Shown here: positions 37,665 through 46,088 of the stretch, piece after piece
Layout: each line of letters starts with the position of its first letter
How positions within the stretch are numbered: position 1 is the first letter of the stretch
NCBI RefSeq assembly: GCF_021389975.1
Contig: NZ_CP089981.1
Location: 3,745,501-3,809,500, forward strand
From: Fulvivirga ulvae
Lineage (GTDB): Bacteria; Bacteroidota; Bacteroidia; Cytophagales; Cyclobacteriaceae
Reading direction: 5' to 3'
Length of the DNA stretch: 64,000 bases
Program-made: the position numbers and the translations under genes
Notes under the pieces: generated by a model
What the model was told of the DNA's origin: nothing
The model's input: only the letters and a program-made list of their open reading frames with translations
Database searches by the model: none

Positions 37665-38686
37665 TTGGTACGACACATATTCAATGCTTTAAACTTTCTT
37701 TTGCCTTTTATAAAGTACTCTAACACTATGGAGCCTCTATATATGGTTTCGGCCTGACGGATCTTCTTTTGCTGTGCAGCTCTTCGTTTTTTGTAATTTC
37801 GCTTTAAATCTCTCAAAAAGTCGAAGTGTGCCTTTATTACTGCAGCTCCATCAGCAAAAGTATCGAAGAACATAAACTTTACTGATGCTATAGCGTCCAG
37901 CATTATACGAAGGGGCATTTTAACATACAACTCAAGCGTGCTGTAATTCTTGTAAATAAGTGAAAGTCCGTTTCTGAAATTAAGATATGTTTTTCTTGGG
38001 TTGGACTTGTGCAACGTACCTCCACCAACGTGGTATACAGTACTGTTGCCATTATACATTACTTTGTAACCCGCACTGTTGATCCTCCAGCAGAGGTCTA
38101 TCTCTTCCATATGGGCAAAGAAATCAGGATCAAAGCCCTCCATTTTATGGAAAATATCAGCACGGATGAACAGGCAGGCACCTGTAGCCCAGAAGATTTG
38201 TTTGATATCGTTATACTGCCCCGAGTCTTTTTCTAATGTATTGAAAATACGCCCTCTGCAAAATGGGTAGCCCAAAGTGTCGATAAAGCCACCGGCTGCC
38301 CCGGCATATTCAAATTCATTTTTTTGATGAAAAGAAAGTATTTTAGGCTGTGCCGCTGCTATTGCCGGATCACTTTCCATCATATCTATGACGGGAGCAA
38401 CCCAGTTACCAGTTACCTCAACATCAGAGTTTAGCAACACATAATACTGCGCATCTACCTGCCGGAGAGCTTCATTGTAGCCGAGACTATAACCTCCATT
38501 GATTGATAATTTTATGATCTCAACTGTCGGGTGATGTTGGTTTACATACTCAATAGAGTTATCAGTAGAACAATTGTCGGCTACAATAACACGACAATTG
38601 GTACTGTGAGTAATTACAGAAGGAAGAAACTGACGAAGATATTTTTCCCCGTTATAGTTAAGAATAACAATGGCGGTTTTTTCCAT
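37658..38686 (-). CDS. Family 2 glycosyltransferase
   Basis: Inverting GT2 enzyme of 342 residues, similar to rhamnosyl- and other sugar transferases used for surface polysaccharides. It starts AIVILNYNGEKYLRQFLPSV. The nucleotide-sugar DxD-type residues lie in YYVLLNSDVEVTGNWVAP and the acceptor-side motif in EEIDLCWRINSAGYKVMYNG. The C-terminal part is basic and may sit on the membrane. It begins directly after the ybaB stop with no gap, so the two are transcribed together. Confidence 0.92.
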   Translation of the reverse strand: MEKTAIVILNYNGEKYLRQFLPSVITHSTNCRVIVADNCSTDNSIEYVNQHHPTVEIIKLSINGGYSLGYNEALRQVDAQYYVLLNSDVEVTGNWVAPVIDMMESDPAIAAAQPKILSFHQKNEFEYAGAAGGFIDTLGYPFCRGRIFNTLEKDSGQYNDIKQIFWATGACLFIRADIFHKMEGFDPDFFAHMEEIDLCWRINSAGYKVMYNGNSTVYHVGGGTLHKSNPRKTYLNFRNGLSLIYKNYSTLELYVKMPLRIMLDAIASVKFMFFDTFADGAAVIKAHFDFLRDLKRNYKKRRAAQQKKIRQAETIYRGSIVLEYFIKGKRKFKALNMCRTNQ

Positions 38687-39019
38687 TTAGACTAATCCGC
38701 CCAGATCAAGGCCGGGGATGTTGGGAAGCATGCCTTCGGTACTCTTTTTTAACTCTTCTTTAGCAAGCACTTCTACTTCCTGCAAAGCTTTATTTACCGC
38801 TGCTACCACCAGGTCCTGCATCATTTCTTTATCCTCTGGTTTTACCAGATCCTGATCAATATCAATATTAATTACTTCTTTTTTTCCATTAACAGTAGCT
38901 TTGACCATACCGCCACCTGATTCTCCTGTCACTTTAATATGTACGAGATTTTCCTGGGCTTCTTTGATTTTGGCTTGCACCTCTTTCATTTTGCCCATCA
39001 TCTTCATCATGTCAAACAT
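38687..39019 (-). CDS. YbaB/EbfC family nucleoid-associated protein
   Basis: DNA-binding protein of 110 residues. The N-terminal helix is Met/Lys-rich (MFDMMKMMGKMKEVQAKI), followed by VTGESGGGMVKATVNGKKEV and INIDQDLVKPEDKEMMQDLV, which match YbaB. In many bacteria this gene lies next to dnaX and recR; here it is joined to a glycosyltransferase gene instead. Confidence 0.95.
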   Translation of the reverse strand: MFDMMKMMGKMKEVQAKIKEAQENLVHIKVTGESGGGMVKATVNGKKEVINIDIDQDLVKPEDKEMMQDLVVAAVNKALQEVEVLAKEELKKSTEGMLPNIPGLDLGGLV

Positions 39020-39145
39020 AGCTAATAAATTTAGATGAGTTAGTTATATAAAACCCTTGTCGAAAGGTAAGAGTTTCATAAATCGGACCGCAAAAATGTA
39101 TTGGATAATATCAATTTCAAAACATTGATTGATATTTTAAATATT

Positions 39146-41068
39146 TTACTTTCGTAAAAGCAGGATTGTGCCTGTTTTTGTTATCTCCCTACCGGCCATA
39201 TCTTGCATTTTAGCTACAAATGCGTAAGTGCCGAGGGGGAGTATTTTTCCATCCATTGTGCCATCCCACCCGTCGTCCATATTGTCAGAAACAAATATCA
39301 ATTCGCCCCACCGGTTGAAGATGTTGAGCTCATAGCTCACAATGAATCTTCCATTGATCCTGAAAATCTCATTCCTGTTGTTACCGTCAGGTGTAAAAGC
39401 ATTAGGGTAATAGATATTGACAGGTTTGATAACCTCTATAGTGTTGGATGTTGAATTGGGTATGCCGGCCTGGTTAGCCTGGGCTATTACCACGTACAAT
39501 ACCACTTGTTCATTATTGTTATTATCCACATCTGTCAGAGTGTTGCTGCCAGCATTGAGCTGCGACGTTCCACCACCCGGATAAGATTTTTCAATGGTAT
39601 AACCTGCCACACCATTTTCCCATCCCTGGTATTCATTCCATGTCAAGGTGATGGTGTTGTCATTCTGAGCAGAGCCGCTGAGCAGGATGGAGCAGGCTAT
39701 AATACTTTGCGGATTTTTGTTGCCACACTCATCAGTAGAAGCTATTTCGTAACAATAAGATTGCTGTGATGTAGCCACGCCGGTATCCTGAAATTCATTA
39801 GTCGTACTGGCTCCGACAGGAATAAAACCACTGGTTATGTTACTTCTCTTGATTTGATACTCAGTTACATTTTGGTTGGCAGGCACTTCCCAGTACAGGT
39901 CTATGGTATTTTCCGAGACCATAGCGGAAATATTATTGATTTGATCAGGAGGTATGGAGCTGAAAGCCAGACCGCATTGTTCAAGAGATGTTGTAGTGGC
40001 TCCATTTGCATACCTGCCTATAAGGGTATAGCAATATTCAGTATCGCATTGCACGTTAGTATCATCAAAAGCCCTTTCTGCTCCGGGACGATTATTATAG
40101 TTCAGAGGATCATCACCCGTTCTTATAATATCAAAGCTTGCCGTGTTGCCGGTTTGCCAGGTAAGCTTATTAACATCACTTTCCGGGGTCAGATTAAAAT
40201 CAATGCTGCAGATCTCGTTGGAATAAGCAGCTACAGTATTGGAGCAGGGGTCTATGGAAGCTATTCTGAAACAGTAGTAAGTATCTGCCATATTGAGATT
40301 CGTTATGGTATCCCTCACGGTGCTTTCATCTACAGGTTTTTTAAGCAGGCTAAAATTAGTGTTGCCGGAGGGAGATATCTGTAACTCGTACAGGATGTCA
40401 GGTTGCAAATTATACTCCAGGGCCAGGGTGTTCATATCAATCATTTCCAGCGCAGTGATGCTGGCTGCAGGAATAGTGTTAAGAGGTACGACATTATTGT
40501 TAAATGCATTACAATTATCCTCGGCACTGTTGTTCAGACCTCGTATAGATATCGTTTTTTGTGAGTTGTCGGCGTAAGCATGCTGAGGGTTTGCAGCTCC
40601 CCTCGGTACGGTTTCAGTATTACCATCGCCATAATCAATTATATAGTTTTCAAAACTATCGTCATTGATATTGATCACTACCCGCTCCGCGGAACATGAG
40701 TAAATATCAAAATCAGGAGGGGTGTTCTCCGCTACTTCAATAGTAATGAAATCCTGTGCGGAACCCCCCTGGAAAAGGACTTCAATCTGGTAAATACCAG
40801 CTTCAGTATAAGTATGTTCGATAGGGTCTGGAATTGGCGGGACAGGGTCATACGTTCCATCACCATCATAATCTATGTTGCAGGGGCATCCGCTTTGCCT
40901 GCATATACACGGTGCGGATGCTGTTAATTCAATTGTGACTGTGAGCGGATTGCAACCGCGGTCTTCATTAACAGTAAAAAAACCTTTATTGCTCAACTGG
41001 GCATAAGATACCCCTGCGTATAACAGTAGCAGGGTGCATAGAGCAATATGTTTAAGTGCTTGTGTCAA
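39146..41068 (-). CDS. T9SS type B (gliding-motility-associated C-terminal) surface protein
   Basis: Secreted protein of 640 residues. The signal peptide ends at YAQLSNKG. A PKD-like domain follows (about 25-120, with the DYDGDGTYDPVPPIPD stretch), then fibronectin-III-like domains (ITNLNMADTYYCFRIASIDP; ISAMVSENTIDLYWEVPANQ). The last 85 residues are the gliding-motility-associated C-terminal domain (YYPNAFTPDGNNRNEIFRIN ... FNRWGELIF ... GWDGTMDGKILPLGTY), the type B T9SS signal. The Cys-rich CICRQSGCPCNIDYDG part near 53-68 is unusual. It follows hutH with a 3-bp gap. Confidence 0.92.
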   Translation of the reverse strand: MTQALKHIALCTLLLLYAGVSYAQLSNKGFFTVNEDRGCNPLTVTIELTASAPCICRQSGCPCNIDYDGDGTYDPVPPIPDPIEHTYTEAGIYQIEVLFQGGSAQDFITIEVAENTPPDFDIYSCSAERVVININDDSFENYIIDYGDGNTETVPRGAANPQHAYADNSQKTISIRGLNNSAEDNCNAFNNNVVPLNTIPAASITALEMIDMNTLALEYNLQPDILYELQISPSGNTNFSLLKKPVDESTVRDTITNLNMADTYYCFRIASIDPCSNTVAAYSNEICSIDFNLTPESDVNKLTWQTGNTASFDIIRTGDDPLNYNNRPGAERAFDDTNVQCDTEYCYTLIGRYANGATTTSLEQCGLAFSSIPPDQINNISAMVSENTIDLYWEVPANQNVTEYQIKRSNITSGFIPVGASTTNEFQDTGVATSQQSYCYEIASTDECGNKNPQSIIACSILLSGSAQNDNTITLTWNEYQGWENGVAGYTIEKSYPGGGTSQLNAGSNTLTDVDNNNNEQVVLYVVIAQANQAGIPNSTSNTIEVIKPVNIYYPNAFTPDGNNRNEIFRINGRFIVSYELNIFNRWGELIFVSDNMDDGWDGTMDGKILPLGTYAFVAKMQDMAGREITKTGTILLLRK

Positions 41069-41071
41069 ATA

Positions 41072-42562
41072 TCAAAGGCTAACTGTCCTTAAAAAACCGA
41101 CCGCATTGGCTATGTCTTCATATAAAACACGGTCGTCCTCTATAAACGGAACATGCTCACGGAAATTGCGCATGAAGTCTTCGAGGTAACCTGATGTTTT
41201 TAAAGGCCTTCTGAACTCCAATGCCTGCGTTGCAGTGATCAGTTCAATGGCTAAAATACGATATAAATTGTTGACTACCTTATATGTTTTGACCGCAGCG
41301 TTGGCACCCATGCTCACATGGTCTTCCTGTCCGTTAGAAGAAACAATAGAATCGGCCGAAGCAGGCGTACAGTACTGCTTATTCTGGCTCACCAGTGATG
41401 CTGCTGTGTATTGAGGTATCATCAGTCCTGAATTAATACCCGGATTGGCCACAAGGTAATTGGGCAGGTCGCGTGCCCCGGATATGAGCTGGTAAGTACG
41501 CCGCTCTGAAATATTACCCAGTTCGGCTAGCGCCAGGCATAGGAAGTCCAGTGGCAAGGCCAAAGGTTGTCCGTGAAAGTTGCCTGCCGAGATGATTTCG
41601 TCTTCATCAGGGAATACATTCGGGTTATCAGTTACCCCATTGATCTCAGTCAGAAAAATATCCTTGACGTAGAAAATTGCATCAGCACTGGCACCATGTA
41701 CCTGAGGGATGCACCTGAATGAATAAGGATCCTGAACGTGCTTTTTGGGCTGGGATATAATGTCGCTGCCCTCCAGAAGCTCCCTGAATTTTTTGGCAAC
41801 AAGGATTTGTCCTTTCTGAGGCCTGATCTCATGCACTTTAGCACTGAAAGGTTCTATTCTGCCATCGAAACCATCAACTGACATGGCGCCAATTATATTT
41901 GCCAGGTCGAGCAGCCGCTCTCCATTAATCAACGACCAAACACCGTAAGCACCCATGAGTTGTGTGCCATTAAGCAGTGCAAGGCCTTCTTTCGCTCTGA
42001 ATGCTATGGGTTTGAAGCCCAGCTTTTCATTAATTTGCTTACCCGAATACCGTTGACCTTTATAATTAACCTCCCCGAGTCCGATGAGTGGCAGGCAAAG
42101 ATGAGCAAGGGGAGCAAGATCTCCTGAAGCACCTAAAGAACCCATTTCATAAACCACAGGGTAAACGCCACTGTTGAAAAAGTCGATCAGACGATTGACC
42201 GTTTCCACCTGTACGCCTGAGTGACCATAAGCCAGTGACTGAACTTTGAGCAGAAGCATTAACCTAACTATGGACTCTGGTACTTCATCGCCCGTACCAC
42301 AGGCATGTGACTTTACAAGGTTCTCCTGGAGTTTGGTCAGGTCTTCTTTTGAAATGTTTTTATTGTATAATGAACCAAAACCGGTATTTACGCCATAGAC
42401 AGGCTCGGAAGAATTCTGAACCTTTTGATCAAGATAATTGCGACATTTGCTGATTTTATCTTCGGCCTCCGGCGATAAGGCCAGTTTATAGTTCCCCGAG
42501 ATTACTTCCTGAACTTGCTCTAAGGTTAATGACTTATCGGATATGTAATGGATCTGGTTCAT
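41072..42562 (-). CDS. hutH: Histidine ammonia-lyase
   Basis: Deaminates histidine to urocanate, 496 residues. The Ala-Ser-Gly triad that forms the MIO electrophile is at 145-147 (GSLGASGDLAPLAHL). The active-site Tyr is in PVYGVNTGFGSLYN, and SSNGQEDHVSMGANAA matches the C-terminal active-site segment. Tyrosine and phenylalanine lyases share this fold; the HutH-like SHACGTGDEVP and QEDHVSMG parts favour histidine. The other hut genes are absent. It sits 3 bp after hisS and 3 bp before the T9SS type B gene. Confidence 0.92.
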   Translation of the reverse strand: MNQIHYISDKSLTLEQVQEVISGNYKLALSPEAEDKISKCRNYLDQKVQNSSEPVYGVNTGFGSLYNKNISKEDLTKLQENLVKSHACGTGDEVPESIVRLMLLLKVQSLAYGHSGVQVETVNRLIDFFNSGVYPVVYEMGSLGASGDLAPLAHLCLPLIGLGEVNYKGQRYSGKQINEKLGFKPIAFRAKEGLALLNGTQLMGAYGVWSLINGERLLDLANIIGAMSVDGFDGRIEPFSAKVHEIRPQKGQILVAKKFRELLEGSDIISQPKKHVQDPYSFRCIPQVHGASADAIFYVKDIFLTEINGVTDNPNVFPDEDEIISAGNFHGQPLALPLDFLCLALAELGNISERRTYQLISGARDLPNYLVANPGINSGLMIPQYTAASLVSQNKQYCTPASADSIVSSNGQEDHVSMGANAAVKTYKVVNNLYRILAIELITATQALEFRRPLKTSGYLEDFMRNFREHVPFIEDDRVLYEDIANAVGFLRTVSL

Positions 42563-42565
42563 TAA

Positions 42566-43936
42566 TTAATGCTTTGATAATTGTTTAAGAATTTCCTCCA
42601 GAGTTAACTTTTCCTGATCTCCGGTGGTCATATTTTTGAAAGACAATTTTTGTGTCGCTATTTCATCAGAGCCGATGACGATGGTATAGCTGATGTTCTT
42701 TTTATTGGCGTAGTCAAATTGTTTCTTGGGCTTGGCAGAATCAGGGTAGATCTCTGATTTTATGCCTGCTTTTCTCAACCGGTTAAGTACCGACAGACCA
42801 TATTTTTTAGACTCGTCATCAAAGTGTATGATCAGTACTTCCGTTGACTTCAGAGCTTCTTCGGGGAAGATGCCCAACTCCTCCATAACATCATAGATGC
42901 GGTCTACGCCGAATGAAAATCCAACACCGGAAAGATCGGGAACGCCGAATACACCGGTAAGGTCATCGTACCTGCCACCACCACTTACACTGCCGATACC
43001 TACATTATTGACCTTAACTTCAAAAATGGCCCCGGTGTAGTAGCTCAAGCCTCTGGCAAGCGTTACGTCAAAATCTACATTGTGCTGCTCCAGGCCAAAG
43101 GCTTTAAGGGTTTCGAGGATTTCTTCCAGGTCTTTTATGCCCTGCAAGCCTTCGCCCGAATCCTTCAATATATTTTTAAGGTGTGCTACTTTATCTTCAA
43201 TGGTGCCTGTAAGTTCAAGTATAGGCAGTGCTTTTTGGGTAGCCTCTTCGCTGATGCCCCGGTCTTTCATTTCTTCCAGCACCTTCTCTATACCTATTTT
43301 GTCCAGCTTGTCAATAGCCACGCAGAAATCACTTTCTTTACCTGCTGCACCTATGGCCTGCGTAATGCCTGAAAGTATTTTTCTGTGGTTTATTTTAATG
43401 TCAAAATCCTTAATCCCAAGCCTGGTAAAAACCTCATTGATCATCAGGATGATCTCTGTTTCACAAATGAGCGAATTGGTGCCTACCACATCGGCATCGC
43501 ACTGGTAAAATTCTCTGTATCTGCCTTTTTGAGGTCTGTCAGCTCGCCAGACGGGTTGTATTTGATATCTTTTGAACGGTAATGCAAGATCATGACGGTT
43601 CATGACCACATACCTTGCAAAGGGGACAGTAAGGTCATATTTCAGGCCCTTTTCAGAAATTTTAGGTAGCAGCTGTTTTGACCCGGCTGCAAAATCGTTT
43701 TCGTCCGTCTTGGAAAGGAAGTCTCCTGAGTTAAGCACTTTAAAAAGCAACTGATCTCCCTCATCTCCATACTTACCTGTTAGTACAGACAAGTTTTCCA
43801 TAGCCGGAGTTTCCAGGGGCATAAAGCCGTATTTTTCAAAAACTTTTTTGATTGCACCAAATATAAAATTCCTTTTGCCCATTTGTTCAGGCCCGAAATC
43901 GCGTGTACCTTTGGGTAGTGTAGGTTTTTGACTCAT
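42566..43936 (-). CDS. hisS: Histidyl-tRNA synthetase
   Basis: Class II aminoacyl-tRNA synthetase, 456 residues. The N-terminal PKGTRDFGPEQM is typical. Motif 2 is RPQKGRYREFYQCDADVVG, the histidine loop is ARGLSYYTGAIFEV, and motif 3 lies in LSGVGFSFGVDRIYDV. The C-terminal anticodon-binding domain begins near 365. The ATG at 43936 is the expected start. It leads a tightly packed row with hutH and the T9SS type B gene. Confidence 0.97.
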   Translation of the reverse strand: MSQKPTLPKGTRDFGPEQMGKRNFIFGAIKKVFEKYGFMPLETPAMENLSVLTGKYGDEGDQLLFKVLNSGDFLSKTDENDFAAGSKQLLPKISEKGLKYDLTVPFARYVVMNRHDLALPFKRYQIQPVWRADRPQKGRYREFYQCDADVVGTNSLICETEIILMINEVFTRLGIKDFDIKINHRKILSGITQAIGAAGKESDFCVAIDKLDKIGIEKVLEEMKDRGISEEATQKALPILELTGTIEDKVAHLKNILKDSGEGLQGIKDLEEILETLKAFGLEQHNVDFDVTLARGLSYYTGAIFEVKVNNVGIGSVSGGGRYDDLTGVFGVPDLSGVGFSFGVDRIYDVMEELGIFPEEALKSTEVLIIHFDDESKKYGLSVLNRLRKAGIKSEIYPDSAKPKKQFDYANKKNISYTIVIGSDEIATQKLSFKNMTTGDQEKLTLEEILKQLSKH

Positions 43937-43941
43937 GGCCG

Positions 43942-43949
43942 CAAAGCTA
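43942..43949 (-). promoter_or_regulatory. TAnnTTTG box directly before hisS
   Basis: TAGCTTTG on the minus strand ends only 5 bp before the hisS ATG. If used, the transcript would start at or very near the start codon (leaderless). No TTG is seen at the normal -33 distance. Confidence 0.4.
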
Positions 43950-44036
43950 CAAAAAAGCAGGCAAATGATTTGTTGCCCATCCGAACTGTCAAATATTAAT
44001 TTGAATTTTTCCTTTTATTATTAAATACTAATCATG

Positions 44037-44044
44037 TATCTTTG
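44037..44044 (+). promoter_or_regulatory. TAnnTTTG box of the KEA-rich gene
   Basis: TATCTTTG matches the -7 consensus and would start transcription near 44051. That places the alternative TTG start (44042) inside the promoter and selects ATG 44075 for the gene below. Confidence 0.5.
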
Positions 44045-44074
44045 CAACCTCTTTTGACAAAAATATTATCAGAA

Positions 44075-44395
44075 ATGGCTGTTACCAGACTTAAAAGAAA
44101 AGCGAAAAGAAATAAAACAAGGGCTAGAGTAAGACAGGAGACTATCCAGAGATTGAGCGCTAAGCCTGTTATAAAATCAGTTGATGTAGAGGAAATTAAA
44201 GAAGAGTTCAAAAAAGGCTCAAAAGGTTCTGCTAAAGCTGATACGAAGAAAGAAGAGGCTAAAGCTGAGAAAAAAGAAGCTAAAGCACCAGCAAAAAAGG
44301 AAAAAGCTGAGGCTAAATCAGAAGAGCCTAAAGCTGAAAAGAAAGAAGCCAAGAAGGCTGCTTCTAAAAAAGAAGACAAAGAAGATAAAGAGTAA
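44075..44395 (+). CDS. Small Lys/Ala/Glu-rich protein, unknown
   Basis: Protein of 106 residues with two parts. The first 48 are a basic segment (AVTRLKRKAKRNKTRARVRQ, then LSAKPVIKSVDVEEIKEEF), which looks like a nucleic-acid or ribosome contact element. The rest is almost only Lys, Ala and Glu, in repeats such as EEAKAEKKEAKAPAKKEKAE, as in histone-H1-like bacterial proteins. The function is unknown; chromatin- or RNA-binding is an inference from composition. It is monocistronic, with its own promoter box and terminator. A 132-residue frame on the other strand is a shadow of the repeat. Confidence 0.7.
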   Translation: MAVTRLKRKAKRNKTRARVRQETIQRLSAKPVIKSVDVEEIKEEFKKGSKGSAKADTKKEEAKAEKKEAKAPAKKEKAEAKSEEPKAEKKEAKKAASKKEDKEDKE

Positions 44396-44417
44396 TCTTT
44401 AGATAATCTATAAAAGG

Positions 44418-44446
44418 AAGGCTGTATCATCGATGCAGCCTTTTTT
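44418..44446 (+). terminator. Rho-independent terminator
   Basis: Stem AAGGCTG (44418-44424) with CAGCCTT (44436-44442) and an inner ATC/GAT pair, then a T run. It lies 22 bp after the KEA-rich gene. Confidence 0.85.
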
Positions 44447-44553
44447 GCGTTTCTATCCGCAGTTTATAGTTCACCGTTAGACCATTTACAGTTTGCTCAC
44501 GGGTTTACACCTCATTCTGATTACCCCCGATCAATCTTACCACCAATCGGCAA

Positions 44554-45060
44554 TCACTGGACCCCGGCGGCCCTGCTCCCAATCTCTATCACCTGCATAT
44601 CCTTCACCTCCCTGCCGACAATCTCAAATCGTACAAGGGTTTTTACCTTGTGAAAACCATGGATCCCAGCTGCTCCGGGATTGATGTAGAGTAGGTTATT
44701 GATTTTCGGGTCTCTCATTATCCTTAGGATGTGCGAATGTCCGCAAATAAAGATGTCAGGGTGGGAAAGCTGGAGACCTCTTTTTATTTTTGGGTTATAG
44801 CGCGGAGGGTAGCCTCCGATATGGGTCATCCAGACTTTAAGGCCTTCACATCTGAATTTGTAATGTTCAGGACATGCCACGCGGACGTCATGGCCGTCTA
44901 TATTTCCATATACAGCTCTTGTTGGCTTAAAGTCTACCAACTGTTCCAGCACACCACTGCCGATGTCCCCGGCATGCCATATCTCATCGCAGGCTTCAAA
45001 ATATTTAAATACTTTGGGGTCGAGGTGTCCGTGGGTGTCTGAAAGCAGGCCTATTTTCAT
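44554..45060 (-). CDS. Metallophosphoesterase (YfcE/MJ0936 family)
   Basis: Phosphodiesterase of 168 residues with the dinuclear-metal motifs in order: SDTHGH (D, H), GDIGS (D), YGNIDGHD (N), MTHIGGYP (H) and CGHSHI (GHxH). Such small proteins cleave phosphodiester bonds in general assays; the cellular substrate is unknown. The gene stands alone. Confidence 0.94.
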   Translation of the reverse strand: MKIGLLSDTHGHLDPKVFKYFEACDEIWHAGDIGSGVLEQLVDFKPTRAVYGNIDGHDVRVACPEHYKFRCEGLKVWMTHIGGYPPRYNPKIKRGLQLSHPDIFICGHSHILRIMRDPKINNLLYINPGAAGIHGFHKVKTLVRFEIVGREVKDMQVIEIGSRAAGVQ

Positions 45061-45307
45061 CTATATTTTTATTTCGGCTTCTAAGCTATACAGATGATTT
45101 TACACGCACAAATCAGTTTTGGTTTTATATAGATCGTCTTATGAGTTGAGGAGGAAGGTTGAATGCTTTATTTTAGAATAAGTTGCTTTGTCTTGCTCAC
45201 TACAATTCAGTTTGAATATCAAGGTCAATAGCCAAAAAATACAGGAAACTACAAGCGGAAAACGATTAACTTTCTAACTTTAAACTAAACATAAAACAAA
45301 TCTATCA

Positions 45308-45865
45308 ATGGCACTTACACCTTCGAACATGTTACCGCTGGGAACTGTAGCACCTCCCTTTGAATTGTTGGATGCGGTATCAGAACGAACAATGACGCTC
45401 GATGAGCTTAAATCAGACAAAGCGACAGTGATCATGTTTATTTGTAATCACTGTCCGTATGTAAAGCACCTCCAGTCCGAGTTGGTAAATATCGCCGAGG
45501 ATTATATACCGGAAGGGGTTAAGTTTATTGCAATAAGTTCAAATGATGTTGAAGAGTATCCTGAAGATTCCCCGGAATTGATGCAGGCCGAGGCTAAAAA
45601 ATGGCGCTACCCGTTTCCTTACCTGTTTGATGAAACGCAGGCAGTAGCCCGCGCTTATGATGCCGCATGCACTCCTGACTTTTATATTTTCGACGGAAAT
45701 ATGGAGCTTGTTTACCGTGGACAACTGGACGAATCGCGGCCAGGTAATGAAAAACCATTGACAGGCAAGGATATGAGGGCAGCTTTGGATGATCTTTTAA
45801 AGGGGAACCCCATTTCAGAGAAGCAGGTTCCAAGTCAGGGGTGTAACATTAAATGGAAGAAATGA
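45308..45865 (+). CDS. Thioredoxin-like redoxin family protein
   Basis: Cytosolic AhpC/TSA-like protein of 185 residues. PPFELLDAVSERTMTLDELK starts the fold, and the redox centre is the CxxC in MFICNHCPYVKHLQSEL. The cis-Pro loop is CTPDFYIFDG, followed by YRGQLDESRPG. These stand-alone proteins are common in the phylum and are assumed to act in thiol reduction; the partner is unknown. Confidence 0.9.
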   Translation: MALTPSNMLPLGTVAPPFELLDAVSERTMTLDELKSDKATVIMFICNHCPYVKHLQSELVNIAEDYIPEGVKFIAISSNDVEEYPEDSPELMQAEAKKWRYPFPYLFDETQAVARAYDAACTPDFYIFDGNMELVYRGQLDESRPGNEKPLTGKDMRAALDDLLKGNPISEKQVPSQGCNIKWKK

Positions 45866-45900
45866 TCCTTTGAATGTAAGTTAACTATTTGATAATCAGT

Positions 45901-45927
45901 AAGGGAGCTAAGAGGTTCCCTTTTTTA
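45901..45927 (+). terminator. Rho-independent terminator
   Basis: AAGGGA pairs with TCCCTT around a short loop, followed by six T, 35 bp after the redoxin stop. Confidence 0.75.
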
Positions 45928-46088
45928 TTTGCTTTACATTCTTCTGAATAACTCCTGCGACTATTTGATGAACCGATATTGAAATAAATTATTTTTATAT
46001 AAATAAAAAATATTACTATTCCGTTTGCAGGCCTGCTGCATACTATGTTGCCCCGAATTTTAATATTCACCATATAAAAGTAATAATC

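Noticed and set aside
39854..40384. 176-residue plus-strand frame inside the T9SS type B gene
   Set aside because: It is antisense to a well-supported fibronectin/PKD-type protein and has no recognisable domain.
44032..44430. 132-residue frame on the minus strand over the KEA-rich gene
   Set aside because: It is the low-complexity Ser/Ala/Phe shadow of the Lys/Ala/Glu repeat; the promoter box, terminator and basic head support the plus strand.
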